Assembly: GCA_014763835.1 (NCBI GenBank)
Contig: JACXUQ010000095.1
Coordinates: 1 to 6,449 of the forward strand
Reading direction: 5' to 3'
DNA from: Thiotrichales bacterium
GTDB lineage: Bacteria > Pseudomonadota > Gammaproteobacteria > Thiomicrospirales > Thiomicrospiraceae
DNA length: 6,449 nucleotides
The position numbers and the translations under genes were made by a program. Of this stretch, positions 1-5,836 are shown piece after piece (the stretch's first letter is position 1; each line of letters begins with the position of its first letter). The notes under the pieces were generated by a model. The model saw only the letters and a program-made list of their open reading frames with translations, did not search any database and was not told the origin of the DNA.

Positions 1-710
1 ACCGCCAACGCCGTCAGATTGATGCCCACGGCGTTCAGCAGCAGCAGGAAAATCACCACAAACAGCGCAATCTCGAACAGCTTGGCAAACACCTCGCGGC
101 TGCGCGCATCCAGACTCTGTTTGCTGCGGATCAGCTGCTGGCCGTATTGGTTGGAAAGGCGTCCCAGCCAGAAAAGCACCGCCCCGAAGACCAGCAGCCT
201 GAGCACCATATAGACGGAAACATGCACCTCGCCGATTTCAATCGACAGGGCTTCAAGCAGACTCACCGTCTGGTCGAGAATTCCCAGCATATAAAGCAGT
301 GCCGTGGGAATCATCACCCACTTGAGCATCACCCCGAGGAAAAGATGGTTGACGTAACGGTTTACGGCGACAAACAGCGAAACCACCAAGACCAGACTGA
401 ACGCGAACTTCAGCAGCTCATGCGAATAATTCAGCTGCATAAACAGGCTATGGGTCAGCCATAACAGCCCCAACAGAAACATCGGCAACAATAACTGCCT
501 GATAACCGTCAAAGGCGCGGCAAACCAACTTACATTCTGATTCAGGCTTTGCAATCGCGTTTCCAACATCTTGCCGGCGCGCGCCGCCAGAGCCATGGCC
601 AGTACCGTGATCAAGGCAACCACGCCTGCCTGCACATAGACTTCTGGACGACCCAGCCAATTCTGCGTCGCCTGCAGCCAGGCACTTAACTGTGCTCCCA
701 AACTCTCCAT
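1..710 (-). CDS. MscS-family mechanosensitive ion channel, N-terminal part (cut by window edge)
   Basis: This is a membrane channel of the MscS family, which opens under membrane tension to release solutes during osmotic downshock. About 236 residues are visible and the frame runs open off the left edge. I translated hydrophobic segments near residues 25-45, 62-92, 100-117, 128-145, 164-183 and 209-228. The last visible residues, GINLTALAV, match the lead-in to the pore-lining helix of the family; the pore helix and beta domain lie outside the window. Several helices before the pore suggest a larger MscS paralogue rather than the three-helix E. coli MscS. I chose ATG at 710 because AAGGGG (717-722) sits 6 nt upstream; in-frame ATGs at 716 and 728 are possible. 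It is divergent from the protease gene. A second, minimal MscS gene lies close by in the same orientation. Confidence 0.85.
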   Translation of the reverse strand, partial: MESLGAQLSAWLQATQNWLGRPEVYVQAGVVALITVLAMALAARAGKMLETRLQSLNQNVSWFAAPLTVIRQLLLPMFLLGLLWLTHSLFMQLNYSHELLKFAFSLVLVVSLFVAVNRYVNHLFLGVMLKWVMIPTALLYMLGILDQTVSLLEALSIEIGEVHVSVYMVLRLLVFGAVLFWLGRLSNQYGQQLIRSKQSLDARSREVFAKLFEIALFVVIFLLLLNAVGINLTALA

Positions 711-727
711 CTGCATCCCCTTCTTCA

Positions 728-756
728 TTGAAAATTTAATCGGCAAACCGCATAAT
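728..756 (+). promoter_or_regulatory. Candidate sigma70 promoter for the retropepsin-like protease gene
   Basis: TTGAAA (728-733) and CATAAT (751-756) are separated by exactly 17 bp, a good match to a sigma70 promoter. They lie about 55 bp before the ATG at 810. The spacer also separates this gene from the divergent MscS gene. This is inferred from sequence only. Confidence 0.5.
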
Positions 757-809
757 CAGGCTAAGGCCTCGAACAACCCAAATTCCCCCCAACGCAAAGC
801 GGATACCCG

Positions 810-1325
810 ATGCAAACACCGCGCTTCAAGCTGGCAATACTCTTTCTACTTCTCTACCACACGCCGCTTTATGCGGAAAACCGCATGGCATCCACGCCCG
901 CCGAAACCATTCGGCTGGGCTGGTTGGAGCATGCCCGCCTCGAAGGACTGCCTGCTCCCATTGAAGCGAAAGTCGATTCCGGCGCCGATCACAGTGCGCT
1001 GCATGCCGAACAGATCGACTACTTCCAGAACGACGGGCAAACCTGGGTGCGCTTTACCACTGTACAACAGACCACATTACGCAAACCGCTACTGCGCGAG
1101 AGCCGCATTAAACAGAAAAACGCCGCCAGCCAACTTCGTCCGGTCGTGCGCTTCGGGCTATGTTTGAACGACCAATGGCGCGAGGTTGAGGTCAATCTGG
1201 TCAACCGCAGCCAGTTCAAACAGCCGCTGTTGATCGGCCGCTCGGCCCTGTTGCGCGGCGAACTGATTGACGTGCAGCAGACCCACCTCACCCAGCCGAA
1301 CTGCCCAACCTTAAGCCCGCATTAA
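810..1325 (+). CDS. Secreted retropepsin-like aspartic protease (RimK-associated 'ATP-dependent zinc protease' family, PF05618 type)
   Basis: A protein of 171 residues. It opens with a signal peptide: positive start (RFK), hydrophobic core at about 8-19, and a likely cut after LYA (residue 22), so the mature protein should be periplasmic. Residues 53-65 read AKVDSGADHSALH, the D-S/T-G-A active-site loop of this family, and LLIGRSALL (140-148) is its second conserved motif. The family was first named for a zinc protease near RimK, but the fold and the DSGA loop are those of single-domain retropepsins, which act as dimers. The natural substrate is unknown. The ribosome binding site is weak (AGCGGA), but the signal peptide supports this start. 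The gene lies between two MscS genes, divergent from one and overlapping the stop codon of the other by 3 bp. Whether it acts with the channels cannot be told. Confidence 0.82.
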   Translation: MQTPRFKLAILFLLLYHTPLYAENRMASTPAETIRLGWLEHARLEGLPAPIEAKVDSGADHSALHAEQIDYFQNDGQTWVRFTTVQQTTLRKPLLRESRIKQKNAASQLRPVVRFGLCLNDQWREVEVNLVNRSQFKQPLLIGRSALLRGELIDVQQTHLTQPNCPTLSPH

Positions 1326-1357
1326 CGCTCTTTAAGACGTTTCTGCAGCGGGCTTTT
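1313..1357 (+). terminator. Stem-loop with T run at the end of the protease gene
   Basis: AAGCCCGC (1313-1320) pairs perfectly with GCGGGCTT (1348-1355), and the right arm runs into TTTT (1354-1357). The 27-nt interval can fold further, with AACG (1324-1327) pairing with CGTT (1338-1341). The structure covers the last codons of the protease and the last codons of the convergent MscS gene, because there is no spacer between them. It looks like an intrinsic terminator for the plus strand; on the minus strand no T run follows. The long loop lowers confidence. Confidence 0.5.
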
Positions 1358-1885
1358 AAGCTCCGTCGTCTTGTTTTCACGCACGGTTTTTCTCACCGGG
1401 CGTTGCAGAATCAGATTGTTAGGGTAGGCGATTTCATTGCCTTTGTCGTCGGTCAGCAGAACATTGAAGAAATTGATCTCCCGGATCACCCCTTTCACAC
1501 AGTTACTGCCGTCGATAATCTCGATCTCATCGCCCACCTTGGCCGGCATGGTAAAGAACACAATAATGCTCGCGGTGATATTGCTCAGAATCGACCACTG
1601 CGCCACCAGCGCCACGCCAATAACCGCCAGCACCGATGACGCCACCACCAGCAGCGCCTGATAGTCGACCCCCCACACCACCAGCAAAACCACAAACCAC
1701 ACCACAGCGATCATCGCCTTAAAATAGCGGTACACCTGCATGGCCCGGTTCAAGGGTACATTTTTTGCCTGACCGATATTCAAAATCAGCTTACGTGCGC
1801 CCCATTGCGTCAACAGAATCGCAAAAGGAATCAGCACGCTGATGACAATCTGTGTATAAGGGATATTTTCCACCGAAACCGACAT
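1322..1885 (-). CDS. Minimal MscS-family mechanosensitive channel
   Basis: A 187-residue protein. Hydrophobic segments lie near residues 10-27, 53-72 and 75-110, the last being the pore helix region (ASSVLAVIGVALVAQWSILSN). The MscS beta domain follows, with the typical MPAKVGDEIEI and NEIAYPNNLIL stretches. The protein stops with a basic, charged tail soon after the beta domain, so it lacks the large cytoplasmic alpha/beta cage of E. coli MscS (286 residues). Small forms like this are common and usually annotated as mechanosensitive channel family proteins; their gating is poorly known. I chose ATG at 1885 because GAGAGG (1891-1896) sits 5 nt upstream; the in-frame GTG at 1891 would overlap that site. 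Its stop codon overlaps the 3' end of the convergent protease gene. Confidence 0.85.
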   Translation of the reverse strand: MSVSVENIPYTQIVISVLIPFAILLTQWGARKLILNIGQAKNVPLNRAMQVYRYFKAMIAVVWFVVLLVVWGVDYQALLVVASSVLAVIGVALVAQWSILSNITASIIVFFTMPAKVGDEIEIIDGSNCVKGVIREINFFNVLLTDDKGNEIAYPNNLILQRPVRKTVRENKTTELKSPLQKRLKER

Positions 1886-2013
1886 ACTCACCTCTCGTTT
1901 TCAATCCCCACCTAGCAAGACGGCGGCAGGGATGCAAATTGATACCTATTATCCCGATTTGGTGGCGGGTTTAAAACCAAACTGCACAAATGCAGGAAAT
2001 GATGTTAAAAATC

Positions 2014-2030
2014 TATACAAGCTGTATAAT
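2014..2030 (+). promoter_or_regulatory. -10 box with overlapping inverted repeat (candidate LitR/MerR operator)
   Basis: TATAAT (2025-2030) is a perfect -10 box, 38 bp before the ATG at 2068. TATACA (2014-2019) and TGTATA (2023-2028) form a perfect inverted repeat with a 3-nt centre, and the right arm overlaps the -10 box. No good -35 box is seen at the right distance (TGTTAA at 2003-2008 is the nearest), which suggests that a regulator controls the promoter. Both half-sites match the PplR1 half-sites I recall from P. putida, T(G/A)TACA and TGTA(C/T)A, but those are spaced by 12 nt, not 3. Binding by the MerR protein encoded in this window is inference. Confidence 0.5.
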
Positions 2031-2054
2031 CAAATCATCCTATTTTCCTGTCTT

Positions 2055-2060
2055 GGAGGT
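2055..2060 (+). promoter_or_regulatory. Strong ribosome binding site fixing the start at 2068
   Basis: GGAGGT sits 7 nt before ATG 2068. The frame stays open upstream to an ATG at 1990, but that stretch includes the promoter and has no family similarity, so 2068 is the real start. Confidence 0.85.
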
Positions 2061-2067
2061 CAAAATT

Positions 2068-3051
2068 ATGCAAACAGCACGCTTTCCCCGATTAAGAATT
2101 GCGGTTTCAGACTGTTTACGCGGTACCGAATGCCGCTACAACGGCGGTCATGCCCGGGACGATTTTATCAATCAGCAGCTCGCCCATTATGCCGATTTCT
2201 TCCCCTTCTGTCCCGAAGCGCCGGTGCTGGGCACGCCGCGCGAAACCATTCAGCTGGTGGGCATTGACGACAAAATCCACGTCATGGGTACCCGCACCCG
2301 CCGCGATGTCACCGATGGCATCGAAAACTATACGCATCGCATGGTGCCGAAACTGCTGGAGCAACATATTGATGGCGCGGTGGTCAAATCACGCTCGCCG
2401 AGCTGCGGACTTGAACGCATCAAAGTCTATCGCCCGGACGGGCAGTGGTTCGGCTCCTCCGATCCGATGAGCAGTGGCGTATTTACCGCCTACCTGCAGC
2501 AAAGCGCCCCTCAGCTTGCCATTGAGGAGGAAGGCCGCCTGCAGGACGCCTGGCTGCGCGAAAGTTTTATGGTGCAGGTGTTTACCGCGGCGCGCTGGCG
2601 CGAGTTCCTCGCCGCCGAACCCACTTTGGCCGGTTTTCAGGCCTTCCATCGCGACCACAAATACCTGCTGCTTTCCAAAAACGAAACGCTCTACCGCCAC
2701 CTGGGCGCCCTGGTGGCGACGACACGCCGCGACAACCTGCAAGAGAGCCTGCGCGGTTACGGCTACCTGCTGATGGAACTGCTCGCCTACCGCAGTAAAC
2801 GCGGCCATGTGCGCAATGTGCTGGATCACATCTACGGTTATTTCAAAAGTCAGGTCAGCGAAGACGAAAAACAGCACTACCACGACACCGTGCAGGAGTT
2901 TGTGGACGGCATTATCCCGTTGGTCGCGGTCATTAAAATTCTCGAACAGTTCGTCAAACGCTATGGCTCGGACTATCTGCAGTCGCAGATTTTCTTCCAT
3001 CCCTATCCGCCGGAACTCGCGCTGCGCTCAAAGATTACCGCTTATCGTTAA
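2068..3051 (+). CDS. DUF523-DUF1722 fusion protein (TudS-like plus YbgA-like)
   Basis: A 327-residue cytoplasmic protein with two domains. Residues 8-150 are DUF523. Cys16 (SDCLRGTECRYNG), Cys48 (PFCPE) and Cys113 (SRSPSCGL) match the three-cysteine pattern that holds a [4Fe-4S] cluster in the DUF523 enzyme TudS, a thiouracil desulfidase. Residues 190-305 are DUF1722, with the typical HKYLLLSKNETLYRHLG stretch. In E. coli a stand-alone DUF1722 protein, YbgA, is encoded next to the photolyase phrB, and this window also has a photolyase nearby. The exact reaction is unknown: sulfur removal from a thiolated base is suggested by TudS, and a link to light damage by the neighbours, but both are inferences. 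The promoter carries a dyad on the -10 box, so light control through the MerR/LOV pair is plausible. No truncation is seen. Confidence 0.88.
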   Translation: MQTARFPRLRIAVSDCLRGTECRYNGGHARDDFINQQLAHYADFFPFCPEAPVLGTPRETIQLVGIDDKIHVMGTRTRRDVTDGIENYTHRMVPKLLEQHIDGAVVKSRSPSCGLERIKVYRPDGQWFGSSDPMSSGVFTAYLQQSAPQLAIEEEGRLQDAWLRESFMVQVFTAARWREFLAAEPTLAGFQAFHRDHKYLLLSKNETLYRHLGALVATTRRDNLQESLRGYGYLLMELLAYRSKRGHVRNVLDHIYGYFKSQVSEDEKQHYHDTVQEFVDGIIPLVAVIKILEQFVKRYGSDYLQSQIFFHPYPPELALRSKITAYR

Positions 3052-3060
3052 GCGCCGGCC

Positions 3061-3102
3061 TTGACCCGGTAGTTTTTATCAGGCTAAGATGCCACTTTGG
3101 CA
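3061..3102 (+). promoter_or_regulatory. Candidate promoter of the LOV gene with a palindrome at the expected transcript start
   Basis: TTGACC (3061-3066) and TAAGAT (3085-3090) are 18 bp apart, a fair sigma70 promoter. TGCCA (3090-3094) and TGGCA (3098-3102) form a perfect inverted repeat with a 3-nt centre right after the -10 box. That could be an operator or a small hairpin at the 5' end of the mRNA. The gap to the preceding gene is only 68 bp, so read-through from that gene is also possible. No strong ribosome binding site precedes ATG 3120. Confidence 0.4.
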
Positions 3103-3119
3103 ACTCCCGGACACACGCA

Positions 3120-3581
3120 ATGAAAGATCCCAAACTCAGAAACGCTCTGCTGTTACAACTGGTCGAAAATGCTCAGGACGGCATCGTCGTCGCCGAAAAA
3201 GAAGGCCATGACACCATCCTGATTTATGTGAACCCAGCCTTTGAAAGACTGACCGGCTATCAGGCCGATGAAGTGCTCTATCAGGACTGTCGCTTCCTGC
3301 AGGGTGAGGATACCGCGCCGGAGTCGGTCAAACTGATCCGCCACGCGATTGACGAAAAACATCCGGTGCGTTCGGTGTTGAAGAACTACCGCAAAGACGG
3401 TTCGGTTTTTTGGAATGAATTAAGCGTGACGCCCTATCACGACGAAGTGGACGGCGTGACTTACTACATCGGCATCCAGAAAGACATGACCGAACAGGTG
3501 CTGCTGCAACAGGCGCTGGAAAAAGCCGAAGAACGCATTGCCGCGCTCGAAGCGGAATTGAAAGGCGCGGCCTCAAACTAG
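3120..3581 (+). CDS. Short LOV-domain blue-light photoreceptor (PpSB1-LOV type)
   Basis: A 153-residue protein made of a single LOV domain (about residues 16-128) and a C-terminal helix, with no output domain. YQDCRFLQ (54-61) is the flavin loop. Cys57 is the residue that forms the light-driven bond to FMN in this family. The FMN contacts are also present: VNPAFERLTGY (37-47), NYRKDGSVFWNEL (near 94-106) and GIQKD (near 118-122), including the Gln that senses flavin protonation. The second position after YQ is Asp where plant LOV domains have Asn; as I recall, the P. putida short LOV proteins also read YQDCRFLQ. The tail (about 125-150, heptad-like LLQQALEKAEERIAALEAEL) should form a coiled coil for dimerisation or partner contact. 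It is convergent with the merR gene, its likely partner. Confidence 0.92.
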   Translation: MKDPKLRNALLLQLVENAQDGIVVAEKEGHDTILIYVNPAFERLTGYQADEVLYQDCRFLQGEDTAPESVKLIRHAIDEKHPVRSVLKNYRKDGSVFWNELSVTPYHDEVDGVTYYIGIQKDMTEQVLLQQALEKAEERIAALEAELKGAASN

Positions 3582-3607
3582 GCGCCAACAGGCGACTAAA
3601 GCGCCTA
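3579..3607. terminator. Inverted repeat between convergent LOV and merR genes
   Basis: TAGGCGC (3579-3585) and GCGCCTA (3601-3607) are perfect 7-bp arms around a 15-nt loop. The TAG stop codons of both genes lie inside the arms, so the 23-bp gap between them is almost entirely this structure. It may act as a bidirectional terminator, but no T run follows on either strand. Confidence 0.35.
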
Positions 3608-4462
3608 CCACACCTCGCAATGCACGCCCAACTGGGTGTTGAGAGTTTGCAGCGCCTCCTGCGGCTCGGCAGCCACCGCAAAATAGTATAAACCAAGCGA
3701 CGCATGGCGCTGATGCCATGCCAGCCAGTCCCCGGCATCACCGCCATCCCCGACCAGGGCCACGCCCTCGCATTTCAGTCTCTTAAGTGCCGCCAGCATC
3801 GGCCGCTCATCCGCTTTGTCGACAACCGCCTGTTCGTGCCACAGCGGGTACACGCCCAAATCGGCCAGACGCAATGCCGACAGCGCACAAAATACCCCTC
3901 CCACCTCTTGTGACCAGCCATCCGCGGTGGCCGACAACCAGATACGCGGCGACTCATTCAACACACGGCAGGCGTGGTAAAGACGGCTCATCAGACGCGG
4001 GCGCAACGCACTGCTCCACAAAACCTGCAACGCCATATCGCGCTCGTTGACAACCTGACTTACCTCCACCAGCAGACGGCGGCACAGCGATTCCGGCCAC
4101 TCCGTCCACAGGCGGTCAAACAAGCCCTCCAACGCACTCACATCGGCCTCATCAAGTGCGGCAAGCATGGCCGCGGCAAAATCCGTTTCATTTCTGGCCG
4201 GCGCCACCGCCGTGACGGAAACGGGGGCAGGCATGTCATTCAGGAACTGTTTGACCTGGCTGATGGGAATACCCTTCTCCGTCAACGCCACCGCGCGCTG
4301 GATACGCTCCACTACCTGTTGCGTGAACAGACGGTGACCGCTCGGCGTGCGCACCGGCTCGAACAGACCGTAACGACGCTCCCAGGCGCGCAGGGTAATC
4401 GGGTTGACACCTGTCAGCCGGGAGACTTCTCGGATAGGGTAAAGCGCTTCATTTTGATTCAT
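3605..4462 (-). CDS. MerR-family regulator with CarH/LitR-type C-terminal region, apparently not B12-binding (class II LitR-like)
   Basis: A 285-residue transcription regulator. Residues 7-75 are a MerR winged helix-turn-helix (YPIREVSRLTGVNPITLRAW, RRYGLFEP, RTPSGHRLF, KGIPISQVKQFL). The remainder resembles the helical cap (about 95-170) and Rossmann-like (about 172-283) regions of the LitR/CarH/MlrA group. In CarH, a W-x9-EH motif and an E/D-x-H-x-x-G motif bind adenosylcobalamin. Here the first is absent (VVNERDMALQVLWSS, 137-151) and the second reads WSQEVG (183-188), with Gln where the cobalt-binding His should be. It therefore probably does not sense light through B12, like E. coli MlrA or P. 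putida PplR proteins. The neighbouring LOV protein is the likely sensor. Start ATG 4462 has only a weak AGAAAG site. It lies 119 bp after the photolyase gene on the same strand, with its own -10 box. Confidence 0.87.
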   Translation of the reverse strand: MNQNEALYPIREVSRLTGVNPITLRAWERRYGLFEPVRTPSGHRLFTQQVVERIQRAVALTEKGIPISQVKQFLNDMPAPVSVTAVAPARNETDFAAAMLAALDEADVSALEGLFDRLWTEWPESLCRRLLVEVSQVVNERDMALQVLWSSALRPRLMSRLYHACRVLNESPRIWLSATADGWSQEVGGVFCALSALRLADLGVYPLWHEQAVVDKADERPMLAALKRLKCEGVALVGDGGDAGDWLAWHQRHASLGLYYFAVAAEPQEALQTLNTQLGVHCEVW

Positions 4463-4581
4463 GATTACATCTTTCTGGTCTGGCGGAGAACCTATTCAGC
4501 TATTGGACAAAACCGCATCATTAAAGTAAAAATTATACAATAAAGCGCACGGCTGAGTACGTGTCTCTGAACCGCCGGCAT
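4463..4581. other. Spacer between the photolyase gene and merR
   Basis: This 119-bp gap holds the merR -10 region and an untranslated leader of roughly 60 nt. GGCTGA (4551-4556) pairs with TCAGCC (4582-4587) across 25 nt, but the stem is short and no T run follows, so I do not call a terminator. merR may therefore also be reached by read-through from the photolyase operon. Confidence 0.5.
4532..4542 (-). promoter_or_regulatory. -10 box of merR with a half-site shared with the DUF523-DUF1722 promoter
   Basis: On the minus strand TATAAT (4537 down to 4532) is a perfect -10 box about 70 bp before the merR start. It lies inside ATTGTATAAT, and the 8-mer TGTATAAT also forms the -10 region of the plus-strand promoter at 2023-2030, in the same orientation relative to its gene. 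No good -35 box is seen upstream. The half-site resembles the MlrA and PplR half-sites (TGTACA/TGTATA), so autoregulation is possible. Confidence 0.45.
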
Positions 4582-5836
4582 TCAGCCCCCATTGCCAGGC
4601 GCTTTCATCGCCTCGACACGCTGCAAATGCGCCGCGCGACTCGCCTGCAGATCGACTATCGGCAGCGGATAATCCACGCCCAGTCTGACGCCTTTCATCT
4701 GGCACTCCAGCGGTTCCTCCCAGGGCGCATGAATCGCCTTGGACGACAACGCCTTCAGCTCCGGCACCCAACGGCGGATATAATCGCCCTGCTCATCAAA
4801 CTTGCGGCTTTGCAGCACCGGGTTGAAGAGGCGGTAATAGGGCGAGGCGTCCACCCCGCAGCCCGCGACCCACTGCCAGCCCATAGCATTATTGGCGGGA
4901 TCGGCATCAAATAGGGTGAAGTCAAACCACGCCTGCCCGACGCGCCAGCTTTGATTGAGGTTTTTGGTCAACAGCGACGCCACCAGCATGCGCACACGGT
5001 TATGCATCGTGCCGGTCTGCCAAAGCTGCCGCATCCCCGCATCCACAATGGGAATACCGGTTTGACCGTGCTGCCAGCGCTGCAACGCCTCGGCATCCTC
5101 GTCCCACGGCATCGCCACAAATTTGGACTGGAACGGCTCAAACTGGCTTTGCGGCGCATGCCACAACAGATAACGCGCAAATTCGCGCCACACCAGCTGC
5201 CGCAACCACGCCTGCGAACCGCTGGCATCAACCGCTCCTGATTCCTGCAGCGCAAGCAGATAAAAATAGACGGCGCGGACATTGAGCTCGCCGAAATGCA
5301 ACGCGACCGACAGTGCCGACGTCGCCGGCAATGCCGGGAAATCGCGCTGTTCGGGATAATCGGCCATATCCTCCTCCGCAAAGCGTTGCAACTGCGTCCA
5401 GGCCTCTGCCTCCCCAACCCGCTCGTTGGCCATCAAGCCTTGCGCCCAGGGGCGCTGCATCAGCGTTTGCAAACTGTCCGGTAAAACCGAACAGGCCGGG
5501 TCGGCTGGCTTGAGCAGCGACCAGTCGCCCAGCGCTTCGTCGAGCGGCGCAATGCCCACAGCCTGCGCCTGCAGCGCCTTGTAAAACGGCGTGAACACGG
5601 CATAGGGCTTGCCCTGACCGTTAAGCACACTGTCAGGCGACAACAGACTTTCGGAAAAGAACGGCTGCAGCGCGCAGCGTATTGGCGCTCTGCGCACCGC
5701 CGATAGTCTGCGCCGGATCGTGAAAATACGCGAGAATGACCGCGCCGCCGTGCTGCGCGCTTTGCGCCAGTGCGGCCTGCAAAGCGGGAAGATGGGTGGT
5801 GCGCAGTTCGCGCTGTAACCAGACGAGTGTGTTCAT
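4582..5836 (-). pseudogene. phr: Class I DNA photolyase, internal deletion with frame change
   Basis: Intact relatives (about 470-480 residues) repair UV-made cyclobutane pyrimidine dimers using FADH and blue light. The gene starts at ATG 5836 (NTLVWLQRELRTTHLPAL), giving the first part of the antenna domain up to IGGAQSA near residue 52. That frame stops at residue 67. The photolyase continues in another frame from about 5680 with ALQPFFSESLL and VLNGQGKPYAVFTPF, and runs intact to TGA 4582. Comparing with the family, about 60-70 residues between these points are absent, so this is a deletion of roughly 200 bp, not a single-base shift. The catalytic half is complete: SALSVALHFGELNVRAV, LVWREFARYLLWHAP, TGIPIVDAGMRQLWQTGTMH, NRVRM, DADPANN and DYIRRWVPEL. 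The start overlaps the stop of the upstream gene (ATGA), so it belongs to that operon. No product of the 371-residue part alone (from GTG 5697) is expected to be a normal photolyase. An assembly error is equally possible. Confidence 0.85.

Larger units (their letters stand above)
1892..2067. other. Divergent intergenic region between the minimal mscS gene and the DUF523-DUF1722 gene
   Basis: This 176-bp spacer is AT-richer than the genes around it and holds no gene that I can support. It contains an inverted repeat TTTGGT (1958-1963) / ACCAAA (1976-1981), a perfect 11-bp palindrome GGTTTAAAACC (1968-1978), a possible minus-strand -10 box GATAAT (1948-1953) for the mscS gene, and the promoter and dyad of the plus-strand gene described separately. 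Confidence 0.55.

Noticed and set aside
147..464. Open frame of 105 codons on the plus strand
   Set aside because: It is antisense to the MscS gene and rich in His and Gln, with no domain.
1855..1860. TGTATA word as another regulator half-site
   Set aside because: It lies within the mscS coding region with no partner arm, so it is probably chance.
1990..2067. Extended start (ATG 1990) for the DUF523-DUF1722 gene
   Set aside because: The added residues have no family similarity and overlap the promoter, while ATG 2068 has a strong GGAGGT site.
2389..3000. Open frame of 203 codons on the minus strand
   Set aside because: It is a shadow of the DUF523-DUF1722 gene, with no recognisable domain.
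3605..4462. B12-dependent CarH-type light sensor
   Set aside because: The cobalamin-binding His and the W-x9-EH motif are not present.
3974..4543. Open frame of 189 codons on the plus strand
   Set aside because: It lies antisense to merR, whose product has clear family motifs. The composition is Arg/Gln/His-rich, typical of a shadow frame.
4551..4587. Inverted repeat GGCTGA/TCAGCC as a photolyase terminator
   Set aside because: The stem is only 6 bp, the loop is long and no T run follows.
5633..5697. Photolyase read as two normal adjacent genes
   Set aside because: Each half aligns to a different part of one photolyase and the middle is absent, so a broken gene explains it better.
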